From positions 62,001 to 126,000 of the forward strand of contig CAYPRB010000001.1 of the NCBI GenBank assembly GCA_964413055.1: 64,000 nt of DNA. Direction: 5' to 3'. The stretch comes from UBA3102 sp964413055 (lineage in GTDB: Bacteria > Bacillota > Desulfotomaculia > Desulfotomaculales > Pelotomaculaceae). Positions 40,962 to 49,715 of this stretch are shown piece by piece. The first letter of the stretch is position 1; each line of letters begins with the position of its first letter. Below the pieces are notes generated by a model. That model saw only the letters and a program-made list of their open reading frames with translations, did no database searches and was not told the origin of the DNA. The translations under genes and the position numbers were made by a program.

Positions 40962-41414
40962 TTAAAGGGCGGAATTAATGCGGTCGAAGGCAGCGGTCAG
41001 GCGGTCGAATTCTTCCGTCAGGGGCAGTTCCTCTCTCCGGCTGTAAATAGTGGCATGTCCCCGGTAGACACACCCTTCAAGCAGGTTTTTTCCCAGGTAG
41101 TCGTAATGCCCGTAGACGCGGCAGCAATAAGGGCGTACCGGGTAAATACCGCACAGGGTCCCTTCCTGAAAGGGGCAATGACCGGTAATGCTCCATATTT
41201 TTACCACCGAGCTTTGGGCAAAATCACAAAATTTTTTAAACCGCGGTCCGTCTTGGACGTATCTTTTGATGTTTTCCATTTCCAACGGGCGTACGGTTAG
41301 CATTGACGCTTTTTTGCAGCATTCGCCGCATAATCCGCAATCTCTGCCGGAAGGCAGCAACACCTGGTCGAGTTTTTCATAAAATTCTGACAATTCTTTC
41401 AATAGTAATTCCAT
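40962..41414 (-). CDS. YkgJ-family cysteine-cluster protein
   Basis: 150-aa protein with the YkgJ/UPF0153 zinc- or iron-cluster pattern: CGLCGECC near residue 30, then CDFAQ, GHCPFQEGTLCGIYPVRPYCCRVYG. Function is not established for the family. ATG at 41414 has AAGGGGG 9 nt upstream, so it is preferred over the codon 8 residues earlier. The last part (about 40 residues) is helical. Single gene. Confidence 0.85.
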   Translation of the reverse strand: MELLLKELSEFYEKLDQVLLPSGRDCGLCGECCKKASMLTVRPLEMENIKRYVQDGPRFKKFCDFAQSSVVKIWSITGHCPFQEGTLCGIYPVRPYCCRVYGHYDYLGKNLLEGCVYRGHATIYSRREELPLTEEFDRLTAAFDRINSAL

Positions 41415-41499
41415 AAACAACAACCCCCTTGCTCTCAATGGGTCTCACTCTAATTTACCATATTAAGCAATAAATTGAAATGATTAAACCGTAGTTTTC

Positions 41500-42798
41500 T
41501 CAATGGGGGTGTTTTTTTTGTTTCCGGCCGTGGTGCCGGCCGTCTTCAATTTTTTCCAGCATATCCGTCATGAGTTCCCGGGCCATGGCAGTCAGTTCAC
41601 CGGGCTTAAAAGCCGCGGTTTCGGGTGCGTTATGGTTTTTCCGGCCGGGTCCGGTTGCATCGGCTTCGGGTATATTGCCGGCGGTAACCAGCGGTTGAAC
41701 CGGCAACAGTTCGGTCAGGGGCTTTTTCATGATTCCTTTGACAGTGGAAAAACACTGTTCAGGAGGAGTTTCTTGCAGGTTTAGTGACTGAAAGAATCCC
41801 CCGGTGACTTTGCAAGTCAAGATGCAATAAGTTGTGTCGTCTTCCGTACCGTTCTCCCGGTCCAGCGGCACGGACCCTTTTACCAGGCCGTTAAACGCGG
41901 TCTGGCGGATGTGTCTTGAGGCTACAGATTCGAAAATGGTGTAAATGCTGCCGAGGGTTAATTGCAGCAGGATGGTTTGATAAAACAACGCGAATTCTTC
42001 CGGTTCCATTTCCACCGGGTTAATGCCGTGTTCGGTTTCGTTATAAAAATACCGCAAGGCCCGGGGGATTTCCCAGGGACACGGAAAAATACAATTTACT
42101 ACCACCAATCCGTCCGCCGGCAGGAACCGGACGTCAAAATCCAATTCGATCGGGTCCGGGTAGGTCAACCCGGAAAGGGCAATAAGGACACAGCTTTCCA
42201 CGGCTTTGGGCCGGCCCCTTTCAAAATCGAGGTGCAGTTGGTCCACGGACCGGTTGTATGCCGCCTGTGCTTCGAGATATGCGGCCCGGTTTTCTTCGTG
42301 GGCGGCCCGGGCGGCCGTCTTTCTCTCTTCGTACTCACGCATGGCGGTTTCATGTGTTTGGGCGGCCTCTTTTTCCAGCTTCAAGCGTTTCTTACGGACG
42401 GATGGAAAAAATAATTCCCCGAAAAGATTTTTCTGCGGCACTCCGGTTGCCCGGGCGATTGGTTTATAGCGGGGCGCGGCTTCTTTAAAGACAAACGGCG
42501 GATAAGGTTGGTCATCGTACAGGAATGCCGGGTCGAATTTTTTTATCTTTTCCAGGTTGGACCGGAGGATATTTTTAGCGTCTTTAATGAATGTTGCAGC
42601 CTGCCGGGTGTCATAGACAGCCCATTCCCGTAAAAAATCCAGTTCTTTTCTTTTTCTTGCGCTTTCTTCCCGGTTCGTCCACCTGGCCTTCTGCGCTGCG
42701 GCTTTAACCTTAATTTCCGCCGGGTAAGAACCGGTGATTGTTTTAGTTAAGTCCAAATATTCATTGGATATAGTTTGTTGTAGAATTTTATCATTCAA
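41500..42798 (-). CDS. Unknown 432-aa protein with a domain seen next to restriction endonucleases
   Basis: Not assigned. Residues about 1-75 are hydrophilic; residues 130-200 form a long, highly charged helix (KKRLKLEKEAAQTHETAMREYEERKTA), probably coiled coil. Residues about 210-360 are globular: RYFYNETEHGIN, then RQTAFNGLVKGSV and FQSLNLQETPPEQCFSTVKG with ELLPVQPLV. This last block resembles, from memory, the uncharacterised C-terminal domain of actinobacterial Mrr-like restriction endonuclease proteins (FNG, then CL, then D or L-x-DPxxCL and PxELxPVxP). No nuclease motif is visible here. His/Lys-rich C-terminal tail. Stands alone, divergent from the glycosyltransferase gene. Confidence 0.6.
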   Translation of the reverse strand: MNDKILQQTISNEYLDLTKTITGSYPAEIKVKAAAQKARWTNREESARKRKELDFLREWAVYDTRQAATFIKDAKNILRSNLEKIKKFDPAFLYDDQPYPPFVFKEAAPRYKPIARATGVPQKNLFGELFFPSVRKKRLKLEKEAAQTHETAMREYEERKTAARAAHEENRAAYLEAQAAYNRSVDQLHLDFERGRPKAVESCVLIALSGLTYPDPIELDFDVRFLPADGLVVVNCIFPCPWEIPRALRYFYNETEHGINPVEMEPEEFALFYQTILLQLTLGSIYTIFESVASRHIRQTAFNGLVKGSVPLDRENGTEDDTTYCILTCKVTGGFFQSLNLQETPPEQCFSTVKGIMKKPLTELLPVQPLVTAGNIPEADATGPGRKNHNAPETAAFKPGELTAMARELMTDMLEKIEDGRHHGRKQKKHPH

Positions 42799-43155
42799 GT
42801 TGGTTTAAACCCCTTTCCATCTCAATCAATTTATCACAAATAGATCCACCTGGATATATGTTTTCCCATATTTCAAAAAAAGAGAAACGAAATTATTGCG
42901 TATTTCTGTAATAATAATACCGCTAAATGTATATTAATGGTAGAGGATAAGACAGCTTGTCCTGTCCGGCAGCGCAGTATAAAAAAGGTAAATACGGTTA
43001 ATCTAAGTTATAATAAAACTTGCTAATAATGTTCATTTATATTACCAACAATCACATGAAAAAAAGGAGGATTTTTTCTTTTGATATAAAACCACTATAT
43101 TTAGGTATATAATAGATGTGTTTACATAATTTTTTTTTAAACAAAGGGGACAATC
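42799..43155. other. 357-nt divergent intergenic region
   Basis: AT-rich, between the unknown 432-aa gene (minus) and the GT2 gene (plus). A TATAAT (43108-43113) lies 43 nt ahead of the GT2 start but with no properly spaced -35; AAAGGAGG at 43063-43070 is followed by no sensible ORF. Otherwise nothing recognised. Confidence 0.4.
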
Positions 43156-44397
43156 ATGGAAGTAATTTATTACGGTGTGCATGTCGTCTTAACCCTGTTT
43201 ACTTTTTATTATTTTGTGGTTTCGCTGTTTGGATTCTTCCGCAAAAAAGAAAATTATTCTTTGCCGCCCAGTTCACGGTTTGCGGTGGTGGTGGCCGCGC
43301 ATAACGAAGAAAGGGTGATCGGGGAATTAATCCATAATCTGCAGGAACTGGATTACCCGAAAGAACTTTATGATATTTACGTCGTGGCCGATAACTGTAC
43401 GGATAATACCGCGGCCATCGCGGCCCAGAAAGGTGCCCGCGTTATCGAGCGTTTTAATAATTGGGAAAAGGGCAAGGGATATGCCCTGGAATACGCCTTC
43501 AACAAGATCTTTAAGAGCGGTCCTGATTATGATGCTATAGTGGTTTTTGACGCGGACAACCTTGTTTCCGTTGATTTTCTTATGATTATGAATTCCCGTC
43601 TGCTTAGAGGGGAAAAGATTATCCAGGGATACCTGGATACGAAAAACGCAGATGACACCTGGATTACTAAATCCATCTACGTTGGTTACCTGCTGACCAA
43701 TCGTTTTTGGCAGCTTTCCAAGTACAACATGGGATTTACCTGTGCCCTGGGAGGCACCGGGATGTGCCTTTCGACGAAGATGCTGAAGCAGTACGGTTGG
43801 GGAATGACTTCCCTGACCGAGGATCTGGAATTCCAGACCAAGGCGCTGTTGAACAATATCAAGGTCAACTGGGCCCACGACGCCAAAGTCTATGACGAAA
43901 AACCGCTGAACCTGATGCTGTCCTGGCGCCAGCGCCGGCGTTGGATGCAAGGTCACTGCAATGTTGCCGGGCGCTATCTGGGCCGGTTGTTATGGGAAGG
44001 GATCCGGACCAGGAACTTAGCCATGATTGACGGGGCGGTTTATCTGCTCCAGCCTTTTTTGGTAATGTGTGCCGGGTTGGGTATATTGTTGAATATCATA
44101 ATGGGCCCGGAGCTGTTTTTAATGATTGAGAATCCGGTTTGGGTCGTGGTTGGTTTTTGCGCGCAGTTCTTTTACTTCAGTTTAGGCCTGACCCTGGAAA
44201 GGGTTAAGCTTAAGGTCTACTGCTGGTTGATGTTTTATCCGTTCTTTGCCCTCACCTGGATCCCGGTGGCTTATGCCGGGTATGTCATGCGTAAGAACAA
44301 AACTTGGGCCCATACTTTTCATTTCCGCAACATCAAGCACGAGAATTTGAAAAATCTTTATCTCCCCGCCAAGACCAATGACCGCAGAACCAGTTAA
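43156..44397 (+). CDS. Membrane GT2-family glycosyltransferase
   Basis: 413-aa membrane-anchored processive-type glycosyltransferase. N-terminal helix, then VVAAHNEERVIGELIHNL, the Asp in YVVADNCTDNT, the metal-binding FDADN (about residue 131), TEDLEFQ (catalytic acid) and the QxxRW motif as WRQRRRWMQGH (about residue 258), followed by three to four C-terminal helices. The QRRRW motif places it among processive enzymes (cellulose/hyaluronan/PNAG synthase-like). Product unknown. Start ATG at 43156 with AAAGGGG 7 nt upstream. Monocistronic. Confidence 0.88.
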   Translation: MEVIYYGVHVVLTLFTFYYFVVSLFGFFRKKENYSLPPSSRFAVVVAAHNEERVIGELIHNLQELDYPKELYDIYVVADNCTDNTAAIAAQKGARVIERFNNWEKGKGYALEYAFNKIFKSGPDYDAIVVFDADNLVSVDFLMIMNSRLLRGEKIIQGYLDTKNADDTWITKSIYVGYLLTNRFWQLSKYNMGFTCALGGTGMCLSTKMLKQYGWGMTSLTEDLEFQTKALLNNIKVNWAHDAKVYDEKPLNLMLSWRQRRRWMQGHCNVAGRYLGRLLWEGIRTRNLAMIDGAVYLLQPFLVMCAGLGILLNIIMGPELFLMIENPVWVVVGFCAQFFYFSLGLTLERVKLKVYCWLMFYPFFALTWIPVAYAGYVMRKNKTWAHTFHFRNIKHENLKNLYLPAKTNDRRTS

Positions 44398-44414
44398 GGC
44401 GGTCGTTTTACCTG

Positions 44415-44459
44415 TTGCCGGCTGTACTTTTAGAAAAAGACGGGCTACCGGCAATTTTT
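44415..44459 (+). terminator. Terminator of the GT2 gene
   Basis: TTGCCGG (44415-44421) pairs with CCGGCAA (44448-44454) across a long loop, followed by TTTTT. Confidence 0.65.
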
Positions 44460-44462
44460 ATC

Positions 44463-44492
44463 TTGACTTACAGCCCGGACCACTGTTATGAT
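44463..44492 (+). promoter_or_regulatory. Sigma-A promoter of T-box-liv II operon
   Basis: TTGACT (44463-44468), 18-nt spacer, TATGAT (44487-44492). Transcription would begin near 44499, just ahead of the T-box. Confidence 0.7.
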
Positions 44493-44522
44493 ATAGCACA
44501 CATGCTACATAAATTACAAAAA

Positions 44523-44806
44523 TGATGAAGGGGAAAAGTAGGCGGGAAACAGCTTTTCAGGGAGGAAGCGCCGCGACTGGAAGCGTTGCCATAGCATGAC
44601 CTGTTGAAGTTCTCCCCGGAATTGCCGGGCTGAAACCGGAAACGGCCAGTAGGTCCGGACGGAAACTTCTACCGTTAAAAAGAAGGGGGTATAAGGAAAT
44701 ATTCCCGTACTCTTGTCACAAGGAGGGTTTCTTTTTACAGAAGCCAACCAGGGTGGTACCGCGAAATTTACTTTTCGTCCCTGAGGGACGAAAAGTATTT
44801 GTTTTT
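44523..44806 (+). promoter_or_regulatory. T-box leader, complete unit
   Basis: tRNA-sensing leader. Stem I: GGGGA (44530-44534) pairs with TCCCC (44613-44617), AACAG with CTGTT, and distal GCGAC with GTTGC around TGGAAGC. The specifier loop has the AGTA motif on the 5' side and GAAGTTC (44606-44612) on the 3' side. Reading the codon directly after GAA gives GUU (valine); a one-base shift gives UUC (Phe). The T-box AGGGTGGTACCGCG is at 44750-44763, followed by a terminator with a 12-bp stem (ACTTTTCGTCCC) and a T-run. A valine signal would suit the branched-chain transporter downstream. Confidence 0.9.
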
Positions 44807-44810
44807 TATA

Positions 44811-44950
44811 GGCGCGGTGGAAGAAGGATAGGAATTTAATTTCCCCGTACCCTGAATGAATTGAGAGGGTTATTTCTGGTGATAACCAAACGGGGTGGTA
44901 CCGCGGAAGACCGCAGCTTTCGTCCTCGCGAAAGATGCGGTCTTTTTGTT
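44811..44950 (+). promoter_or_regulatory. Partial second T-box (stem III plus antiterminator/terminator only)
   Basis: A second T-box sequence CGGGGTGGTACCGCGG (44891-44906), followed by terminator AAGACCGCA...TGCGGTCTT and a T-run. Ahead of it are AAGAAGGATAGGAA, TTTCCCCGTACCCT and a GGTTAT/ATAACC stem, which parallel AAGAAGGGGGTATAAGGAA, TTCCCGTACTCT and GAGGGTTTCT of the first unit. There is no stem I or specifier loop. It is therefore a duplication of the 3' half of the leader. Confidence 0.85.
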
Positions 44951-45084
44951 GTTCAGGATAAGCGAGGGAACTGTTTGAGGCGCAAAGCCGGATTTGAAGG
45001 CGCCGGGGGGTGGTAGTTTTCTTTACTCAAGATGAGCAAGACGGTTTTAGATTAAAGTTTAATATTAACGAGGGGGAGAGGGTT

Positions 45085-46266
45085 TTGAAAAAAATAAATA
45101 TTATTCCTGCGCTATTGGTGCTGGTGCTGGCGGCCGGGCTGGTATTAAGCGGGTGCGGCAATAACACCGGCGGCAACGCCGGAACGGGTGCGGAAACTTA
45201 CCGGATAGGCGCCGTGCTGGATATCAGCGGGTCCGCTTCATCGCTGGGTGTGCCCGAACGGAATACTTTGAACATGCTGCAAGAAAAGATTAATGCCGCC
45301 GGCGGAGTGAACGGCCATCCGTTGGAACTGACCATTTTGGATAATAAAAGCGACGAAACGGAAGCCGTGCTGGCCGTGAAAAAATTGATTGACCGGCAAG
45401 AGGTGTTGGCGGTGATTGGCTGCAGTTCGAGCGGGCCTTCCATGGCCATGATAGACACCGTGCAAAAAGAAGAGGTGCCCATGATTTCCCTGGCGGCGGC
45501 CAGCAGTATTGTTGAGCCGGTTGAGGAAAGAAAATGGGTTTTTAAGACGGCCCAGAGCGATAAGGTTGTAGCCGGAAAAATGGCAGGATACCTGAAAGAA
45601 AAAGGTATAACCAGGATCGCGTTCCTGTACATGAATAATGCCTACGGCGACGGCGGTAAACAGGCTTTCGTGGCGGAAGCGCAGGCCGCCGGACTGCAGG
45701 TGGTGGCTGAAGAAAAGTTCGGGGCTGCCGATACCGATATGACGCCGCAGTTGACCAGGGTCAAAAATTCAGAAGCGCAGGCAGCGGTGGTATGGGCCAT
45801 CCCGCCTTCCGCTTCCATTATCACCAGTAACTTCAGGGATCTGGGGCTGGAGATGCCGCTTCTGCACAGCCACGGCGTGGGCAACCCGACTTTTATCGAG
45901 TTGGCCGGGGAGGCGGCGAACGGTGTGATTCTCCCCATCGGCAAGCTGACTGTGGCCGGGCAGATTTCCGACGGCGATCCGCAGAAAGAGGTGCTGGATT
46001 CCTACATCAGCGCTTACAAAAATAAATACGGGGAGTTGCCCAACTCTTTCGGCGGTTATGCCTGGGACGCCTTGTATTTGCTGGTTGACGCCATTGAAAA
46101 AGCCGGTCCGGAACGCGCGGCTATCCGCGGGCAGTTGGAAAATACAGAGCATTTTACCGGTGTTTCCGGTGTCTTTAATCTGACGGAGAACGACCACAAC
46201 GGTCTGGGAGAAGATTCCATGGTTCTGGTGCAGATTGAAAACGGCGCGTGGAAACTGCTGCAATAA
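45085..46266 (+). CDS. livK: Branched-chain-type amino acid ABC transporter, substrate-binding lipoprotein (liv II)
   Basis: 393-aa Peripla_BP_6 lipoprotein. TTG at 45085 is preferred because GGGGGAGAGGG lies directly upstream and it gives a normal signal peptide (KKINIIPALLVLVLAAGL) ending in VLSGC. The longer frame from 45010 has no ribosome site. The mature part has YRIGAVLDISGSASSLGVPERNTLNML, VIGCSSSGPSMAMIDTV and FLYMNNAYGDGGKQAF, all family-typical. First gene of liv operon II, behind the double T-box. It differs clearly from the liv I binding protein, so the two systems probably have different ligands. Confidence 0.9.
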   Translation: MKKINIIPALLVLVLAAGLVLSGCGNNTGGNAGTGAETYRIGAVLDISGSASSLGVPERNTLNMLQEKINAAGGVNGHPLELTILDNKSDETEAVLAVKKLIDRQEVLAVIGCSSSGPSMAMIDTVQKEEVPMISLAAASSIVEPVEERKWVFKTAQSDKVVAGKMAGYLKEKGITRIAFLYMNNAYGDGGKQAFVAEAQAAGLQVVAEEKFGAADTDMTPQLTRVKNSEAQAAVVWAIPPSASIITSNFRDLGLEMPLLHSHGVGNPTFIELAGEAANGVILPIGKLTVAGQISDGDPQKEVLDSYISAYKNKYGELPNSFGGYAWDALYLLVDAIEKAGPERAAIRGQLENTEHFTGVSGVFNLTENDHNGLGEDSMVLVQIENGAWKLLQ

Positions 46267-46298
46267 ATTTTGAAAACTAATTAACGGGGTGACTTGAC

Positions 46299-47174
46299 AT
46301 GTCCGAGCAGCTTGTGCAGTTGTTTTTCTCCGGGCTTACCCTGGGCAGTATTTATGCTCTGATTGCCCTGGCCCTGGTGACAACTTTTAATATCACGGGC
46401 ATAATTAACCTGGCCCAGGGAGAGTCTCTTGCCCTCGGGGCGCTTGTGGCTGCCACCTTGTGCGGAGCCGGCCTGCCTCTTGCGGCAGCGTTTGCCGTGT
46501 CTGTGGCGTTGGTGGCTGTCTGCTGCGGGGTGCTGGAACGGGCGGTTATCAAACCGGTCCGGAACGCGTCCGGGTTGAGCCTGATCATCATTACCTTGAG
46601 CATATCCATATCCTTGCGGGGATTGGCGTTGTTAATCTGGGGTACCGATCCCGTTTCCGTGCCGGCTTTTTCGCAAGGCGGCCCGCTGAAAATATGGGGC
46701 GCGTCAGTTTCCCCGCAGAGCCTGTGGATTTTCGGTTTGACGGCACTGACCATGGCGGTGTTGTACGGGTTTTTTGAATATACTTATGCCGGCAAAGCGG
46801 TCAGGGCTTGTGTCATTAACCGGACCGCGGCCAGGCTGGCCGGGATTGACCCGTCGTTAATGTCGCTCCTGGCATTTACGGGGAGCGGGGCGCTGGGAGC
46901 GGCGGCCGGGATTTTTATCGCGCCGCTCACGCTGGCCACCTACGACATGGGTTTCATGCTGGGGATCAAAGGTTTTGTGGCCGCGGTTGCCGGGGGGCTG
47001 AACAGTACGGCCGGAGCAGTTTTGGGCGGGTTGATGCTGGGTCTCCTGGAGGCGTACGGAGCCGGGCTGGTGTCATCAGGTTTAAAAGACGCCCTGGCCC
47101 TGGCCGTGCTGCTGGCCGTGCTGCTGGTAAGGCCGGAGGGTCTGGTGGCGGCTGTTGCCGGGCGCAGGGTATGA
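46299..47174 (+). CDS. livH: Branched-chain-type amino acid ABC transporter, permease LivH (liv II)
   Basis: 291-aa permease. FFSGLTLGSIYALIALALVTTFNITGIINLAQGESL, then the GAAAGIFIAPLTLATYDMG block and AGGLNSTAGAVLGGLMLGLLEAY near the C-terminus. Rather Ala/Leu-rich compared with the liv I copy, in which charged helix ends are more frequent. Start ATG at 46299 with GGGGTGA upstream. Confidence 0.92.
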   Translation: MSEQLVQLFFSGLTLGSIYALIALALVTTFNITGIINLAQGESLALGALVAATLCGAGLPLAAAFAVSVALVAVCCGVLERAVIKPVRNASGLSLIIITLSISISLRGLALLIWGTDPVSVPAFSQGGPLKIWGASVSPQSLWIFGLTALTMAVLYGFFEYTYAGKAVRACVINRTAARLAGIDPSLMSLLAFTGSGALGAAAGIFIAPLTLATYDMGFMLGIKGFVAAVAGGLNSTAGAVLGGLMLGLLEAYGAGLVSSGLKDALALAVLLAVLLVRPEGLVAAVAGRRV

Positions 47175-47222
47175 TTTAGTTTTAAGAATTAAATTAAAAA
47201 TTTACGGGAGTTATGAACTGGA

Positions 47223-48197
47223 ATGAATAAAAGAGCCGTATGGTTGTGGTTTGTGGTGATATTGCTTTTCCTGGCGCTGCCCTTGGTGGTAAGGAATAAT
47301 TACCTCCTGGGAATCTTGATCATCACCGGTCTTTACACTATCGTGGTTGCCGGCTTGGGTATCCTCATGGGGTATGCCGGCCAGATTTCGTTGGGGCACG
47401 CGGCTTTTTTCGGACTGGGCGGGTATACGGTGGCCATTCTGACTACTACCTGGCATTGGTATGCGCCGGCCGCCCTTTTGGGGGCCGCGGTATTACCGGG
47501 ACTGGTGGCGGCCGTCATCGGCCGTCCGGTCCTAAAATTGAAAGAACTGTACCTGGCCCTGGCCACCCTTGCTTTCGGCATGCTGGTGTTTATCCTGTTC
47601 AATGAAGGCGGAGCAATCACGGGCGGTCCTTCCGGGCTGGGCGGTATTCCCCATCTGGCCCTGGGCGGCCTGGTTTTTGACCGGGACCGGGAATTTTATT
47701 ACCTGGTTTGGACGGTGGTACTGCTGGTTTTCCTGGGGATAAGAAATTTAGTTCATTCGCGGACCGGGAGAGCCCTTAAGGCGGTCCGGGAAAGCGAGCT
47801 TGCCGCCGAGGCGGCAGGTATTGACACGGCCGGTTTGAAATATCAAGCTTTTATTTTCAGTGCCGTACTGGCCGGGCTGGCCGGGGGGCTGTATGCCTTC
47901 TACGTCACTTTTATCAGCCCTTCCGCATTTGATTTCCACACTTCGGTCCAGTTCGTGCTGATGGCTGTCCTGGGCGGTTTGGGGACCTTCTGGGGTCCGC
48001 TCCTGGGAGCCGGACTGGTGGTGGCCGCCGGCGAATTCCTGCGGTGGGCGGTGCCCCTGGTGATTCCGGGGGCCGGCGGGGAATACCAAATCATTTTTTT
48101 CGGGATTATTTTGGTGGTGGTGATGATTTTTAAACCTGAAGGCTTGGGTGCGGTGAAAATTATTAAAAAACTACCTGCCGGTAAGGAGGGAATGTAA
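47223..48197 (+). CDS. livM: Branched-chain-type amino acid ABC transporter, permease LivM (liv II)
   Basis: 324-aa permease. LGILMGYAGQISLGHAAFFGLGGYTVAIL, LKLKELYLALATLAFGMLV and LGGLGTFWGPLLGAGLVVAAGE are the typical LivM blocks. Start ATG at 47223. The stop shares one base with the ATG of livG (TAATG), so translation is coupled. Confidence 0.92.
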   Translation: MNKRAVWLWFVVILLFLALPLVVRNNYLLGILIITGLYTIVVAGLGILMGYAGQISLGHAAFFGLGGYTVAILTTTWHWYAPAALLGAAVLPGLVAAVIGRPVLKLKELYLALATLAFGMLVFILFNEGGAITGGPSGLGGIPHLALGGLVFDRDREFYYLVWTVVLLVFLGIRNLVHSRTGRALKAVRESELAAEAAGIDTAGLKYQAFIFSAVLAGLAGGLYAFYVTFISPSAFDFHTSVQFVLMAVLGGLGTFWGPLLGAGLVVAAGEFLRWAVPLVIPGAGGEYQIIFFGIILVVVMIFKPEGLGAVKIIKKLPAGKEGM

Positions 48198-48961
48198 TGC
48201 TCGAAATATCCGGTCTCACCAAGTATTTTGGTGGTGTCGCAGCGGTGCGGGAGGTTAATTTTAAAGTGGGCCGGGGGGAAATTTTCGCCCTGATCGGTCC
48301 CAATGGTGCGGGAAAGACCACCGTTTTCAATTTGATTACCGGAATGCTCAAGCCGGACTGCGGGACCATGGTTTTTGAAGGTAAGAATATTTCCGGTATA
48401 AGGCCGAACCGGGTGGCCGCCGCGGGTGTTGCCCGTACTTTTCAGAATCTGCAGCTTTTCGGGAGCATGACGGTATTGGAGAATATTATGGCCGGGGCGC
48501 ACCTTAGAAGCAGGGAAGGTTTCCTGAAATCGCTGGTCAGCAGGCCCGGCATGTCTGAGGAGGAAAAGAGACTCCGGGCGGAGGCACGCGTTGTTTTGCA
48601 GGAAACGGGTTTGGCCGGCCGGGCGGACCTGCCCGCCGCGGCGCTTTCTTTCGGGCAGCAGCGTCTTTTAGAAGTAGCGCGTGCCGTGGCTTCCGGCGCC
48701 CGGCTTATTCTGCTGGATGAACCGGCCGCCGGATTGAACGGCGCCGAAGCAAAAGTGCTGAGCGGATATTTAAAACGGTTGCAGGAACAGGGTCGTTCCA
48801 TGATTTTGGTGGAACACGATATGAAAACCGTGATGGAAACCGCCGGCCGGATTCTGGTACTAAACTTCGGAGCGGTGATTGCTGAAGGAACCCCGGCCGA
48901 AATTCAGGCTGACCCGCAAGTGATTAAGGCCTATCTGGGGGAGGATGAGCGGGTTGCTTAA
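48197..48961 (+). CDS. livG: Branched-chain-type amino acid ABC transporter, ATPase LivG (liv II)
   Basis: 254-aa ATPase with all canonical motifs: GPNGAGKTT, ARTFQNLQLFGSMTVLEN, LSFGQQRLLEVARAV signature (unlike liv I), LILLDEPAAGLN and MILVEHDM. It has the extra insert (LRSREGFLKSLVSRPGM) usual for LivG. Start ATG 48197 with AAGGAGGG upstream; overlaps livF by 17 nt. Confidence 0.93.
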   Translation: MLEISGLTKYFGGVAAVREVNFKVGRGEIFALIGPNGAGKTTVFNLITGMLKPDCGTMVFEGKNISGIRPNRVAAAGVARTFQNLQLFGSMTVLENIMAGAHLRSREGFLKSLVSRPGMSEEEKRLRAEARVVLQETGLAGRADLPAAALSFGQQRLLEVARAVASGARLILLDEPAAGLNGAEAKVLSGYLKRLQEQGRSMILVEHDMKTVMETAGRILVLNFGAVIAEGTPAEIQADPQVIKAYLGEDERVA

Positions 48962-49667
48962 AGTAACCGGGCTGGAAGTTTTTCACGGCTGGGTCCGGGC
49001 GTTACGGGGCGTGTCGTTCCAGGTGTCCCGGGGGGAAACGGTTGCCGTTTTAGGGGCTAACGGGGCGGGTAAAAGCACCTTGCTGGGCGCCCTGGCCGGG
49101 CTTTACCGGCCACATAAAGGGGAAGTTTTACTCAAAGGACGGTCTGTTACCGGAAAACCGCCTGAGCATCTGGTCCGGCAGGGCGTGAGCCTGGTGCCGG
49201 AGCACCGGGAGATTTTCGGCACCCTGTCGGTGCGGGATAATTTACTGGTGGGCGCCTACCACCGGTACCGTACCTGCAGGCAAGAAATTCGCGCCGATTT
49301 GGAAAGTGTCATGCATTTATTTCCGGCCCTGCGGGGCCGGGAAAAGGAGCCCGCGGGCAGGTTAAGCGGCGGGGTGCAGCAGATGCTCGCCATCGGGAGG
49401 GGGCTGATGGCCAGGCCCGAATTGCTTTTGCTCGACGAGCCTTCCGTGGGCCTGGCCCCGTTGGTGGTGCGGGAAGTGATGTCGGCTTTGGCGGAGTTGA
49501 AAAATAAAGGGATGACTATTATCCTGGTCGAACAAAATACTGTTGCCGCTTTGAAAGTAGCCGAACGGGTCCTGGTGCTGGAAAGAGGGCAGGTAACCAT
49601 GAACGGTGTATCCGGGGATATGGACAATGCCGGAATGCGCCGGGCCTATCTGGGCCGGGAGGTTTAA
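48945..49667 (+). CDS. livF: Branched-chain-type amino acid ABC transporter, ATPase LivF (liv II)
   Basis: 240-aa ATPase: LGANGAGKST, LVPEHREIFGTLSVRDNL, LSGGVQQMLAIGRGLM, LLLLDEPSVGLAP, IILVEQNT. Start ATG 48945, inside the end of livG, with GGGGGAGG directly upstream. Followed after 48 nt by the phenylacetate-CoA ligase gene without a terminator. Confidence 0.93.
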   Translation: MSGLLKVTGLEVFHGWVRALRGVSFQVSRGETVAVLGANGAGKSTLLGALAGLYRPHKGEVLLKGRSVTGKPPEHLVRQGVSLVPEHREIFGTLSVRDNLLVGAYHRYRTCRQEIRADLESVMHLFPALRGREKEPAGRLSGGVQQMLAIGRGLMARPELLLLDEPSVGLAPLVVREVMSALAELKNKGMTIILVEQNTVAALKVAERVLVLERGQVTMNGVSGDMDNAGMRRAYLGREV

Positions 49668-49715
49668 TAAAGAGTTTTTTAAATAAAATATATACTTACA
49701 GGAAGGGTGAGTGTG

